A stretch of DNA of 64,000 nt from NCBI GenBank assembly GCA_032209605.1, contig JASFXZ010000014.1:2872912-2936911 (forward strand), written 5' to 3'. This DNA is from Mactromeris polynyma. Taxonomy: Eukaryota; Mollusca; Bivalvia; Venerida; Mactridae. The translations under genes were made by a program, and so were the position numbers. Numbering within the stretch: position 1 is the first letter of the stretch; each line of letters starts with the position of its first letter. The notes beneath the pieces were generated by a model. It did not search any database and was not told the DNA's origin. It worked only from the letters and a program-made list of their open reading frames with translations. Below are positions 1-14,000 of the stretch, in pieces.

Positions 1-142
1 TGCTCGATCTTAATTTCGAGATGGTCTTTAAATGAGATTTTACTGTTCTATCCCCCTTAACTCAACGTCAATGTGGGAAGTATAATTAAGATAATCCATA
101 TGCGAATTGTTAGAAATTTATGAATGTATTAAGTGTTAAACA

Positions 143-387
143 TATGACCTCTGCTATGGGATTTACAACCTCTTCTCTAAGTGACGTCATTTCAAGAAAT
201 CACAACATGTGATGTCACTATTTGCCATCAGGAAACAATCTCTACTCCATATGGTCACTTCGCAATCATATTGCCATAGGGGGCAAATATTGCTAACTGT
301 CAGTACATGGTGACGTCACATGTGACGATTTCTGGAAATGACGTCATTTAAATCGAAGAAGTTGGAAATCGTACAGCGGCGCTCATA
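143..387. mobile_element. Palindromic MITE rich in TGACGTCA (copy 1)
   Basis: The ends are long imperfect inverted repeats of about 80 bp (TATGA...TCATA outermost). They contain three exact TGACGTCA octamers (182-189, 311-318, 339-346) and TCACATGTGA palindromes. A related copy lies at 14881-15118. TGACGTCA is the known CREB/ATF site. The element is about 1.3 kb upstream of the PAFAH start codon, so it could act in regulation; that is inference. Confidence 0.75.
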
Positions 388-1692
388 TTTGTCCCCCCCC
401 ACCACCACAACGAACGACCCTCAATTGTTCTTCCCACTGTGCACTTTTTGTCCAATCATGAGTTCCATAGCCCGTATGTTTTGCAATTTTTGTTGCGCTG
501 TCAAAAATAATCAAAATATGCTAAATTTATGAATTTTTACTATATTTTATCATATTAATTGGAATTTTGGAAGGATATTCTATTTGCCATGTGTATTTAA
601 GTATTGAAAACTGCACTATTTTCTTCAATGCAGAAAGCTGTATTGCTGTAAATTGGTGTGTAGATTTGAAATCATTTGTGCATACTTAGGACAGTGCCCC
701 TTGGGGTGCACCGTCCAAAAAGGTGTTTAAAATGGTACCGAACCCATATTGGGGTCCCGTAGTTAAACACCTCACACATGTAAGGCCAACATTCTGCAGA
801 ATCATTATTGAGGTTTCGCCGTAGTTTATATAGAAAACACTATCACGAAGGATCTTTCTTTACATATGGTATACATGCATACATTTGCCCAAGTTGTGCA
901 AGCATTGTTCAGATATTAATAAAAAAATGCAACATTTTCCGACATCTCGGTCGGCGACGGGTCGAGAGAGAGTTATCGGTCTTGTGTTTTACACCGTTAC
1001 ATTCGCTAAACCTGTTCATACTCCCACTCGTTCTTATACCTGTTACATTTGTGTACATTCATTGGGGAAGTATTTATGTTCCGTTCAGTTTTTTACGAAC
1101 ACTGATTTCTTTACCGTTTTATCAATTATCTGAATGTACTAAGTTAACAATTCACAGTTTTATGGAGGAACTTAACTTGTCAATGCGTGCATCGGATAAT
1201 TATTAACAAAGTGACGCTTTTGTAAGTGGTGTATTTCAGTTATTGAATACAAAATATCAATATACAACGAACGGTCTAAATACTAACCCGGCTTTGAGGT
1301 AAATCGACTTAACACAATAATATAAAATCTCTTGGTTTTCAAATCGTTTACTGTATTTGCAAGGCAAGTAGGTTAGTACGGTTACGAAGTTTTATGTATT
1401 GAAAGGTCAGGTATTCACCATTGCCAAACTGTAAGCTTAGTTTCTACAACAGTATAGTTTGTTTGGACTTTTAAATCTAGCTTTATTTGTCCCGCGGATT
1501 AAAATCGAATTAAGTATAGGAACGTCGATTCGTCGAAAATATGTCATTCATATTAAATTGTTCGTAGTGTTTATGTGGTGAAAGTGTACACGCCGAATCA
1601 TTACACGAGTGCATGTGAGGAATGCAGAGGTAAACTAGTTATACATCGAGAAATATTCGGGTGGAGTACGGTGAAATCGGATTTCTGTATAA
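388..1692 (+). other. PAFAH upstream region and 5' UTR
   Basis: No convincing gene. Two small hairpins lie at 691-717 and 720-772 (GGACAGTGCCCC/GGGGTGCACCGTCC and AGGTGTTTAA/TTAAACACCT). Open frames at 808-1206 show no family resemblance. The transcription start must lie here or further upstream; I see no clear TATA box. Confidence 0.4.
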
Positions 1693-2043
1693 ATGGAATC
1701 GGATATTGATATAACCCGATTTGTAAGAACTCTGAGTTTTTACAAAAGAATCAAGAACATCGCTGACCGACGGCCGGCATGTATCAATGTTCAGACAACG
1801 GACGAAGATGCCGACGATGATGCCGACGATGTATATGACGTCAAAGAGATAGATGTCGACGATGTTAGCACCGACGAAGATGCCGTCGGCAGTGAGCCAA
1901 ATGACGATAACGACAAAATCCGTCGGCATTTACCGCCGGGAAGCGGTCCGTATTCCGTCGGATGTGTTGATATCATGGATAATGAAAGCGAAGAAGGGTC
2001 CTTCTTCCGTTTATTTTATCCAGTGGAGAAAACAGATATGCTG
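1693..2043 (+). CDS. PAFAH exon 1 (residues 1-117)
   Basis: First coding exon, ending in phase 0 at a GTAAGT donor (2044). Residues 37-75 are strongly acidic, with runs of Asp and Glu from a short GAC/GAT-rich repeat. Conserved family sequence starts only near residue 79. The ATG follows an in-frame TAA. The acidic segment has no counterpart that I know in vertebrate PAFAHs. Confidence 0.9.
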
Positions 2044-5000
2044 GTAAGTTGACTTTTTTTATTTATATCAAAAATGTTTCAATAAGATATTATTTTCGAG
2101 CTGGCCTCATACACAATAGAAACCAACTTAATAACCGCAAACATTAGGGATGGTTAGAACTATGTCACTATCGGAATGTGCCGGAATTTGAACTCCACAA
2201 TCATTTTGCGATACGGTGCAACCTTCCCAGAGCATCAACCTTTGGGGGACGCATAGTTTGGCCGTTGTGGAGAGGTTGTTGCTTTAGAGAGGTTGTTGCT
2301 TTAGAGAGGTTGTTGCTTTAGAGAGGTTAACTTGATGGTTAATTATTATGTGTTGTTGTTGAGGTCGTTGCTCAAGAAGGTGTCTCTCTAGAGAAGTTGC
2401 GCTATAATGTAATGATGTTAATGATTGTTTTGGTTAAAACCTGTTTAACAACTTGAAGTGCTTTCCGTTGTACGCCTTCATGACCGTCCGCCCGTCCGTC
2501 CGCCCGTCCGCCCGTCCGCCCGCCGTGTGTGCATCGTCTAGAATTAACCTCCGCAAGTTATAAACTTAAAGTGTTGCAATTCGAAAGCTTGTTTATAATT
2601 AATAGTTGACATTTATTACGATAGGAAATACAACTAACATTAATTAAGCAGTTACAAATGTATATACATGTACGAAACGTTTTAAAATTTATGTTTTCTT
2701 TCCGTGCCCGCTAGAAACGCTCTCGTTTACGAATGAATATCAATTACATACTCTAAGATTGAAAACTGATTATTTCCATAACAAACTAAACACTTGTGTA
2801 TACCGAGACATCTTTAATTGATTATCGGGCACAAACATCGCGATCAATTTTAATGTTTAAGTGTGTATTCGTGTTGACGTGTTGTCAAAGCGACTGGTTG
2901 TATACAAATACGATCGCAAAAATTAATCTTCACATCGTTTGTTTTCTTATACATGTACCTGACAACAGACACACCCAACCAAATGATCTTTGATTTACAG
3001 TAAAACCTCACATAAAGACCACCTCAATACTAAGACCACCTCAATACGAAGACCGTCTCAATACTAAGACCATCTCAATACGAAGACCGTCTCAATACTA
3101 AGACCGTCTCAATACAAAGACCACCTCAATACTAAGACCACATCAGTACTAAGATCACCTCAATACTAAGACCGTCTCAATACTAAGACCACCTCAATAC
3201 TAAGACCACCTCAATACTAAGATCACCTCAATACTAAGACCATCTCAATACGAAGACCACCTCAATACGAAGACCACCTCAATACGAAGACCACCTCAAT
3301 ACTAAGACCACCTCAATACTAAGATCACCTCAATACGAAGACCACCTCAATACTAAGACCATCTCAATACTAAGACCACCTCAATACTAAGACCATCTCA
3401 ATACGAAGACCACCTCAATACTAAGACCATCTCAATACTAAGACCATCTCAATACGAAGACCACCTCAATACTAAGACCATCTCAATACTAAGACCACCT
3501 CAATACGAAGACCACCTCAATACTAAGACCATCTCAATACTAAGACCATCTCAATATTAAGACCATCTCAATACTAAGACCACCTCAATACGAAGACCAC
3601 CTCAATACTAAGACCATCTCAATACTAAGACCATCTCAATACTAAGACCACCTCAATACGAAGACCACCTCAATACTAAGACCACCTCCATACGAAGACC
3701 ACCTCAATACTAAGACCATCTCAATACTAAGATCACCTCAATACTAAGACCATCTCAATACTAAGACCACCTCAGTACTAAGACCGCCTCAGTACTAAGA
3801 CCACCTCAGTACTAAGACCATCTCAATACTAAGATCACCTCAATACTAAGACCATCTCAATACTAAGACCACCTCAGTACTAAGACCGCCTCAGTACTAA
3901 GACCATCTCAATACTAAGACCACCTCAATACTAAGACCGTCTCAATACTAAGACTACCTCAATACTAAGACCACCTCAGTACTAACACCACATCAGTACT
4001 AAGACCACCTCAATACTAAGACCACCTCAGTACTAAGACCGCCTGAGTACTAAGACCACCTCAATAATAAGACCACATCAGTACTAAGACCACATCAGTA
4101 CTAAGACCACCTCAATAAAAATACCACCTCTATACTAAGACCACCTCAGTACTAAGACCACATCAGTACTAAGACCGCCTGAGTACTAAGACCACCTCAA
4201 TAATAAGACCACATCAGTACTAAGACCACATCAGTACTAAGACCACCTCAATAAAAATACCACCTCAGTACTAAGACCACCTCAATACTAAGACCACCTC
4301 AGTACTAAGACCGCCTCAAAATTAAAACACACAATATTAAAGGTACATAGTCTTACTTTGTACACAGTAAAATCTCAATATTATTATAACTTATATATAA
4401 ATATGTTTATTCTGGTGATTTATAACATTGACCACGACTGAGCGTCGTAAATCATGCTTGTCCGGATACTAGGCCAATTTATGTGATTTCGGACACTTAT
4501 ATGCAGTGTGTAGAATTTGACATTTTATTAAATGTCAAAGTTGAGTTATATAGAGCGTATTATACAGGTTTAAACGTTTTATATTCTCAGCTATATGATG
4601 GGAAAATGAGTGAATGCAAATGATTTGTTTAAAACGAAGCCTTCCAGAACAATTGAAAGATAGTAACTAAAATCAACTCGGTAAAACCTCACATAAAGAC
4701 CACCTCAATATTAAGATCACCTCAATAAGAGGACCAGCTTTCAAGGTTCATAAGGATGGTCTTATTATTGAGGTTATAATGTATTTGACACTGAATGGAA
4801 TCATTACCTACCTACATAATGTCTCCCTTAGCCGAGTGGTTAAGGCATCCGCCTTGGGAGCATGAGGTCGAATGTTCAAATCAGGGTAGGGGTCCGGCCT
4901 GATATAGCCGGTTGGTGAGCCGCCACCCAGATAGCAAAATGTAGTTGGCCCAAAGTTGGACCAACGACGTTGTTTTCGTTGGCCCAACAACAGCTGCCAA

Positions 5001-8000
5001 CATTGGGCCAATATCATTCTTGCTAATTGGGGCAAAGTTGGTCCAACCGTTGGCTCAACGTTGGCCCAACCACAACTGTGGTCATGTACTCATTTGGGCC
5101 AATGTTGGCCCAATAGAGATGATTTGATACCTCTGTAGGGCCAACGTTGGTCCAATTTCAGTAAAAGAACATTTGTTAAAGCCATATGTTGGGGTATAGT
5201 TGGAAGGCAGTGGTTGGTGCCACAGGAACAGGTATCCAGCACTAGTGTCTTGTTACATGTTCTGCTCAAGGAAACCCTGTCTATATAGACTGCTACACTG
5301 TAAGTTACAACACATCCATATCTGCATAAATATACAGTCACCTAACCCATAACAATAAATCTTTATACAAAAATACAAAGATACGGAGTGTTTTCAAATT
5401 TTATTTGATCAGTCACATGTATACTGCATAAACAATGGCACAAAAAGTATGTTTCTAAATTATGAGAAATTGTAGTTTTGGCACTTCATGATTAATTAAT
5501 GATCGGTCTATTCAATCATATTCAATATTAATTAACGTTGCTTTCCAAATATCTATATAAAACAACTTTACGTTTAATTGATTTTAAATAAAAATACTAA
5601 TCGAGTTAACAAAATAAATTTACAGTCGGAGTTAACGGGACTGTGGCGTGGGAAGAAATGACCGCCGGATTCTTGTAGAAAGGAAACTTAGATAATAGGA
5701 AGGTTAGAAGAAGTTCAAATCAGTAATTTGAGCCTCTAAGTAATATATTAGTCTAAATGTTAAACATGTTAACCCCTAAATGTTGCAATGTATAGGTGTG
5801 CAGCTGTGTACATGTAGAACGCAAGAATTTCAATCTAACCGACGTGCAAGTTGGAAAAATCTGTGACCAATATGCATTTATATGCTGCCATTGTTTATAA
5901 AATTTTCGATATTGTTTTTCAGAAGAGTTTTTATTTTGCACTTTATGATTACTAAACTTTTAAATGTATCAAACATCAATTCAATTGTTTAGGCAATATA
6001 TAAAAACAAAAACGTATTTAAATTTATTATTTTAAAAAATGCACGTGTTGATATAATTGGCCCAACGTGGAATCACTACCAACTTTTTAACAGCAAAAAT
6101 CTTGGTTGGGAAAACATGTCTGCCAATACAACTTTTCACCAGGAGAAAAAACTATGATGGGCCCATATTGGGTCATGATATTACTTCTATCTCATGATTT
6201 TCTGCTGTTGGCCGAACGTTGGGCCAACAGCTACTTTCTCTTGCCAACCGTACGACCATTATCCATCATTGGCCCAACTACTCTCTGCTATCTGCTACCG
6301 TGCGCCTACCTGCCTGATGCCTGACATTGAAGGATAGGAATCGGGCAGTAAATGTGCTCAGAAAGAAGATGTCTCATTAGTCAGAACTGGCTGGCCCTTT
6401 AAATAGGGGTGACAATAGAAACACTTTACTTTCGATTCAAACTTTGGTTAGTTGATAATACGGTTATTGTGTACACAATGTACATTGGTCAATCGTTTGC
6501 AAACTATGTTTTCATTGGTCAATCGTTTGCAAACTATTTTTTCATTGGTCAATTGTTTGCAAACTATGTTTTCATTGGCTGCCCACATCAGAGTTTGTTT
6601 ACAACCGTTCTCAAGTAAATATAAACGGATTATACCTATAACTCAAATTCGCTATTTCTTTCATTAACGTGTATACCTAAATATCTATTATAGTGGTGGT
6701 GTATACAACCTATTCATCCGTTCATAATTGAAAATATGATTTAAACAACTTTCAAAACCCTATACCCAATATAATGGATAAATCGATAATGAAAGCCTTA
6801 TCGAACTGGGTTGATACCTACCAAAATTTAGCTGGGTAGGATTATGCCAAACATACTTTTTCCCCGTCCGACCAAATCAGGGACGTATTTTTCTATAGGC
6901 CGTGTAGGCCGCGGTCTTAAATCGAAAAAATAAAATGCCCAAAACTGCAGTTATAAGATATTTAATGTATGCTTTTGAAGTTACTGTAAGCATTTACCAG
7001 AACGAAACATACACCAAAATGTATCTCTGGCGATCTAGCTACAATTTTTCGGAGGATCATGCCCCGGACACCCATATACTGACTAGGCCAACACATCAAT
7101 TTCATCTAAGCTACGTCCCTGAAAATCGATGGTTTGGATTAGAACAAATAAACATGTTTATGAAAAGCGTTAATTGTAGGTAAAATAATCGTGGGCTTTT
7201 CCGCCTAATTGGAATATAAATAACATGTCTGTCATTTTTAATTCACGCTCTTTTTCGGTTGTTATGGAATATACTATTACAAAACCCCATTAAGACATAA
7301 TTAATTTTCTTTCTAAGATATAAATCAATATGAAACGACGTAATTATATTGAGACGATTTTTGTCGTCCCTCAGTTCATTCGTACTGTATTTGCATATGA
7401 ATAGATATATTAAATCGCACGCCTATTCATCTAGAAAACGAATGCCTTTTCATCATTCAAATAAATCGTGTAATGATATTTTAGTTCTCTAAAAATTGAA
7501 CATGCTTCAAAAGCCGAAATACATGTATATGCACTTAAATTACATTAATATTGGTTTGAAAGCTCAGTAAATTTATACAAAATAAATCAATATTTGAACA
7601 GTAGTTTCAAACTAATGTGGGGTTTTGAAAGGAAGTCCAGAATTAGGTCATGTACTTAGCAAAACTTAGTCGCATGTTTGTTCGACATTTTATGAAATTC
7701 TAAGACAGGTTCTGGTGTTGGTAAGTTTGGTTTCTAATCGGAATTAAAAACTGTTTGCATGTAGTAGTATCCGTATATCATGTTCGAGGTCTCACTAAGT
7801 TTTCAGCGTGTTTTTATTAAGACTTTTGTTAAAGTAAATATATAGAAAGAAAATGACTTCCCAGGTACGTAATAAAGATATATGTAGTCATAACCTGTGA
7901 AATCATATCTGCATTTCATATTGTGTACGTATAAAGTAGAAAATACCAGTCAGTCTCGCTACATTGAATTCCATTGCACTTGTGGTTTTGGGCCATTTTG

Positions 8001-11000
8001 TGTTTAAATCAATATAATTTTATGCCGATATACACGACTAGTTTATGTAATTTGTATACAGTGTACACAACGCTATGTACAGTAAAACCATCAATGATAA
8101 GACCACCTTTGGGACCCTTGAACACTGGCCTTCTTATTGAGGTGGTCTTAATATTGAGGTTGAATAAAGAGCAATATAGTGAAAATGGACTTGAAAATTG
8201 TGTTCTTAATTTTGAGGTGGTCTTATTATTGAGGTGGTCTTTATGTGAGGTGTTACTGTACTATGAACGTGTTAGACATAATGATGATTAAGTGGCATGA
8301 CTTGTTTCTTCGCTGATGGCTATATGGGAGTTTCAATCCATCCGAATTGCATTACCGTGAACATCATTTATTTTAGGATCGTGTGTGATAAAATTGGTGA
8401 AAGCCATTATTACTATGTATCTGGTGACTGCAATTGTGTAACGCATCTTTATACACTTCCATGATGCTTTTTCTTGTAGCCCATTCTGAAAAGAAACATG
8501 TATGTATGTCCACAATTGTTATGATAAGAACGACAAGACCCGATTCATTTGACATTTATGTTAACAAATAAACAAGGTTCCAATTCCATTTATGCGCTTA
8601 ATAGAAATGTCATATCAATAGCCCTAAGTCGGTTGGACATTTTAAACCACACGAGATTGTCATGAGTTGTCTCCCTTCGCCTCTTATAGTGTTTTCTCCA
8701 TTTATTTCGTCTAGAGTTTTCTCCCTTTATTCCTTGTATAATAGATAAAGGGAGAGACTTCTAGAAGTTATAAAGGGAGAGAACTCTAATAGGGATGAAG
8801 GGAGAGAACTCGTGACAATTTCAAATTTCTACGGATACAGAGAGAAAGTAAATACGACACTATATATACACATGTACTACATAAACATAAACTATAGACG
8901 GGATAACTAGAGATAAAGGGAAATAACTTTTTTTCAAAATGTACAAGACGCATTCTAGTTGGAAATACTGTGGCAAAAATGCCATAATGTACGGAATCCT
9001 GTAAGGGACATCGAGATTTTGCCCCTCGCCCTTTTAATTGACCAAGAAAAACCACACGAGATGTCAAATGTATAGTACTTTGTATACAAAAACTACGGTA
9101 ATAATGACTGAGCACATAATTTAATTTCAAATGTCACGTATGTGTTGCTCTAGTCCAGCCACGAACGTCACATCTCTATACTGTCGCTATACTGTCTGTT
9201 ACGAAAACACGTGTAAAAGTCGGAGTCCAAAAACACGTATGCGGGATTAGTGTTGCTCGTATATTGGTATGTTGAAGATGACTATCCTCTGTGATTCTGT
9301 GTACCGCTTTAACCTAGACCAACCAGTAAGTTTAGACAATACTATCACGCCTTGCAGACGACATTCACGAAAACGCCATACGAACACCAATGGATGAACA
9401 AACGAGGTGACAAGGAAAAGATAATACACTTTCATTCTAACTAATGGCGTTATTTGGCACATATTAATATACGCTTCAACATCTATCGGCAAATGCATTA
9501 TTACAAATAGTGTGCAGAAAAATGAAAGCGTCACTTTCATCCGGTTAATTAATCGGAATCCATTCGTGATTCCGTTATTCATGACCCCAATCTCTTTCAC
9601 ATGACGCTTGACAATCTTCATTGTCAAAAAATTGGTTGTGACTATGATTATACTGCAACTTGTATGTAAAAAAAGTCCAAACCAGCAAATTCTTTGCCCT
9701 CTTTTTTCTTCCCACGGCACAAGACGGAAGTAAACTCCGAAGAGTACGAAGATCGATAACTCTACCAGTATAAATGTCTTTACATAAATGGATTTGCAAT
9801 ATTTATGGTACGACATTGGTGATCCAACCGCTATATATCTCTCGATGGAAAACCCCAAAATACCGAACCATGATCCAACTAGAGAAATTTTATCCATTCT
9901 GAAATAAAACCAATGTGGGTGGTCTTGAATTGTTGAGTGGAACGTAAAGCTAAGAAGTATCATGACCTCGTAAAAAATGATATTGTTGCACAACCAACGA
10001 ATATTCCGCGCAATTTTCGGCGCCGTAGCCATGATGTAGAAGGATACGATATTCAATAGAAGCAAGACAATGACAACGCCCAGTGAGTAGTAATTAAGAG
10101 TATCCGTCAAAATACTGGTGGAGTTCCGTAAGACTGTACCATTCAACGTGAAATTCATATTTCCATTAGCTTATATTCTGAAAAAAAATTAAAAATTGTG
10201 TAACTTCAATGACATATTAGCTTAAAGACATTCAGTTCGATATTTTCAAGATACGATGCTAATATCTAAATAGGCGCATTGAAAGCCAATTTTTAACAAT
10301 ATAGTAATAATCATTTTTCGAACGGCGTGTCAACTTTTTACACTAAATAAAAGAAGGCAAATTGCAGAATACTTCCATTCCTGTTAAAACATTCTAGTAA
10401 TAAGATAAAGCGTTTTAAATATACGTTTGAAAATAATGTCCCTATATAATCTATTGAACAAAACTAATAGAGCTGGAAACTCGATTTCGATTTTCGGGTC
10501 ATTTTGAAGGGGGACAATCCACTGCGATAAGCCAGCTAAAAGGCATTGAAAGATGGGTATGTATCGAATTTCAACCGCTTTCACTAAGTGCTACTTTTGG
10601 CCGCCTTCGAAAAGTAGTTCCAATTTATACATACCAATCTATCAATCATGAAAAAAAGTTTTCGTATCGTTACATATACGTCAATACATAATTATGCATT
10701 ATCAAAGAAAACACTTTACATCGTATTTCTCTGTAATTGTCAAAATAATGAGTTTTCAATACAAAGTTTTGTCCGTGCATAACATGATAAAAATGCTTTT
10801 CTGAATCTGAATCGATAATATATTGCAATTATTTGTATGAAAAACACATTTTTTATAGTTAATACATCGATGCATAATCCAAGTATATATACTCCAATAA
10901 TGTATTCTTCTGTATTTGTTGAAAACGAAATTTATTGTATCTTTAAAGATGTATGTCGCATCCGAACATAAAATGTTTGAATTGGCTTCATCCAGTATTG

Positions 11001-14000
11001 TTGTTACATTGGCTAAAACATCTTTAATAAAAACAATTGCAATGTATAACTGATTTAAAATATATTTTCACCATATATTACTAACATACAAAACTTGTAA
11101 AATAGCTTGATTGTTAAAAAAACTATTCTTTTTAAATTTTATTTTGTACAAACATCTTTCTTCAACAAATACGGATCAATTCATTATGAGTTCATTCTTT
11201 GTTAATGCATGTTTATTGATGTTTAACTATAATAGGAAATATATTTTATATGTTTGTTTAGTTAAAATAATGAACAAGAAATGAGCATAATATTACTTCA
11301 AGTTACATAAACATCTAGCTTTTTTAAACAAACGTTTTTTTACAAGTTTTGTCGGTGCTTAAAATGATAAAACTATATTTTTTTAATCGGTAAAACATTG
11401 CAATAGTTCATATGAAATATATTAAGCTAATGTAGCAACAAGACTGGACGAAGCGAGAGATATTGTTTTAGCCCCTTCTTAGTGCAATGTAAAAAAGGGG
11501 ATCTTAAAAACCTCAAAAAGGACAGTGATGTAGAAATCACAGAAACATAATATTTACACCATCATAAAATGAAAGGAAAGATACCTTTAACAGAATTTGA
11601 TTTATCGCGGTTTAAAGATATTTTCCTTCTATAATTCTATTGGAAGTTGGTCTGACCGCAGTGACACGAAAGTTGGGTATGGTTCAAATGGTTATTTCAA
11701 ATACATCTTTAAAAATACCTATTTAATAAATATTACAGCGAACATATACGTGTCTGTTTATTAAAAGTAAAAAGTCTTACCTTCAAATAATTTAGAACAA
11801 ACAATTATACATGCAACTCCTTATTGCAAATTCAACTGATGCAAGAAACGAAACATTTTGCCAAATCTTTACGCACAAAACTTATGATTACATACATGAG
11901 GTACATATTGTCTTCAATCATATGATCGTCATTAGTGATTGGGTGATCGAGCTATATATACTACGACAAAGTACCGACAATATCACTTTTTATCTGCATT
12001 AAGTCCGACTATTGAAATTATGTCTGAGATGCGCAGATATGAACACCGTTATACCCACCATTGCATTATATATTGTACATATGTCAATACCGAAGCGAAT
12101 CGCCAATAGAATGCTTCATGTTTTTCGACGCTTCTCCACATGAAATTCAATTAACTGAATAGCGGGTAGCGATTGACGTACATATAGCAGCGTGACGCTT
12201 CTGTGGTAATAATTATGACCATACTAGCACATGTAGTAGTAATATTTATGTAACTCTAAAATAAGTTTAGCAAGTTTTTATATAATCATGTATGTTGTTA
12301 ATTATTTAGGGATTTCCATGGAAGCAATTATATGTTGCTGTAGGTATATTTAATTTTTAATCGATTTGGTGAATTTCATTGCATTACGTTGATTGTACGT
12401 TGACGTAGACCGGCTGCGGTTTGGGATAAGGGTATATGGACAAAAGTAACATACTTTTCAGTAGCGTGTATGGCCACCATTTCCGGCTATCGTACCATTG
12501 CATCTGGACCGCATGCTGTGAATCAGTTTTCTGACAGTAGACATTGGTATTCTGCCCCATTCCTCCAGCAGAACACGCTGTGAATCCCGGACGTTTTTGA
12601 CGTCAACTCGCTCACGTACGCGACGGCCCAGATAGTCCCATAGCGGTTCTATGGGGGAAAGGTCGTGGGAACGGGCAGGGCAGTCAAGGGGTTGGGCATT
12701 ATGTCGTCTCATGGTGTCTGTTGTGTATTGTGCTGTGTGTGGACGCGCATTATCTTGCTGAAATATTGAGGCGTGTCCGTCACGCAAAAAACGGTAGCAC
12801 AACCGGCCCAATGACCTCTTCACAATACTTAACAGAATTTATATTGCCTTGAAACACAACAAGCCTAGTCTTGGCATAGTAACGGATGCCGCCCCACACA
12901 AGCACACTGTCGCCCCCCATACCTGTCACGTTCAAGGATGTTCGCCGGGTCAAAATACTCGCCTTTGCGTCTCCATACCAGAACACGTGCATCGGCAAAA
13001 TGGAGAATAAAACTTCTCTCCATTGCTGCCTGTTCCATTTCCGATGCAGACGACACCATCTAAGACGGGCTTGACGATGTCTCTGTGTCAGTGGTATTCC
13101 GACGTAAGGGCAACGTCCGTGTAAACGGGTCTTGCGTAGACTACTACTACTAGATTACGGACAATCATGTCGGACACACGTGTGTCCGTTGCATTAAATA
13201 AACATACTGCAAGTTTTCTACTAGAGAAAAAGCGATGACGTCATGACGTAGTAATGATAAACTTTTTTTATTGTTTAGTGGTTTTACGTGGACGTCCGCT
13301 ACGTGGACGTTCCTTGACATCTCCATGGTCTTGATATCGCACTTTTAGGCGACGAATAGTGCTTTCATGCACATGAAAGTGTCTGTCGACGTGTCTTGTC
13401 TTCATGCCACCTACAATAATGCCAATATCCATTTGACATTGCTCTAACGTCAACCCTGGTCTGCGTCCCGTTAATCTTTGTTCACGTTTTTTTACGTCTT
13501 TCATCTATCAAGTGTTAGAAGAAAATGTGCACATGTAAAAGTTTGCTAAAACAACTTGAAACACACTTTCCTCGTGCTACGCGTGGTTTTCAGCTTTGAC
13601 GTTACCGTCCGTTTAAATAATCATACATTGAAAAATTGCACGTGTAATGACAATATTTAGCGAATTATAAACCATTGTAAACAACGTCAAGGTCAGGTTA
13701 TGTACACGTACCAAAAATACATATAAAGTAAAAGTCTTGCTAAATATTTGAGTCTATATCTCAAATTCGCTATTTCTTTCATTGTCGTGTTTACCTAAAT
13801 ATCGATTTTAGGGGTGTTGTATACAACCTATATACAGCGAGTTAAAATGAAATCACATGATGTAAACAACCTTCCCACCCTCTACTCAATATATAGGTTG
13901 TTTAAAGTATCATTTTGCGAAAATGTACACTTATAAAGCAGGTTTCAACATCTCTTAAAACATACAAACATATATATGCATATGTATTATAGAGTATATC

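Noticed and set aside
808..1206. Possible 132-codon gene upstream of PAFAH
   Set aside because: It begins at a non-ATG codon, overlaps another frame, and matches no family that I recognise.
4831..4905. tRNA-Ser/Leu gene
   Set aside because: The head is diverged, lacks a proper acceptor stem and is followed by a SINE body also found at 48258-48535.
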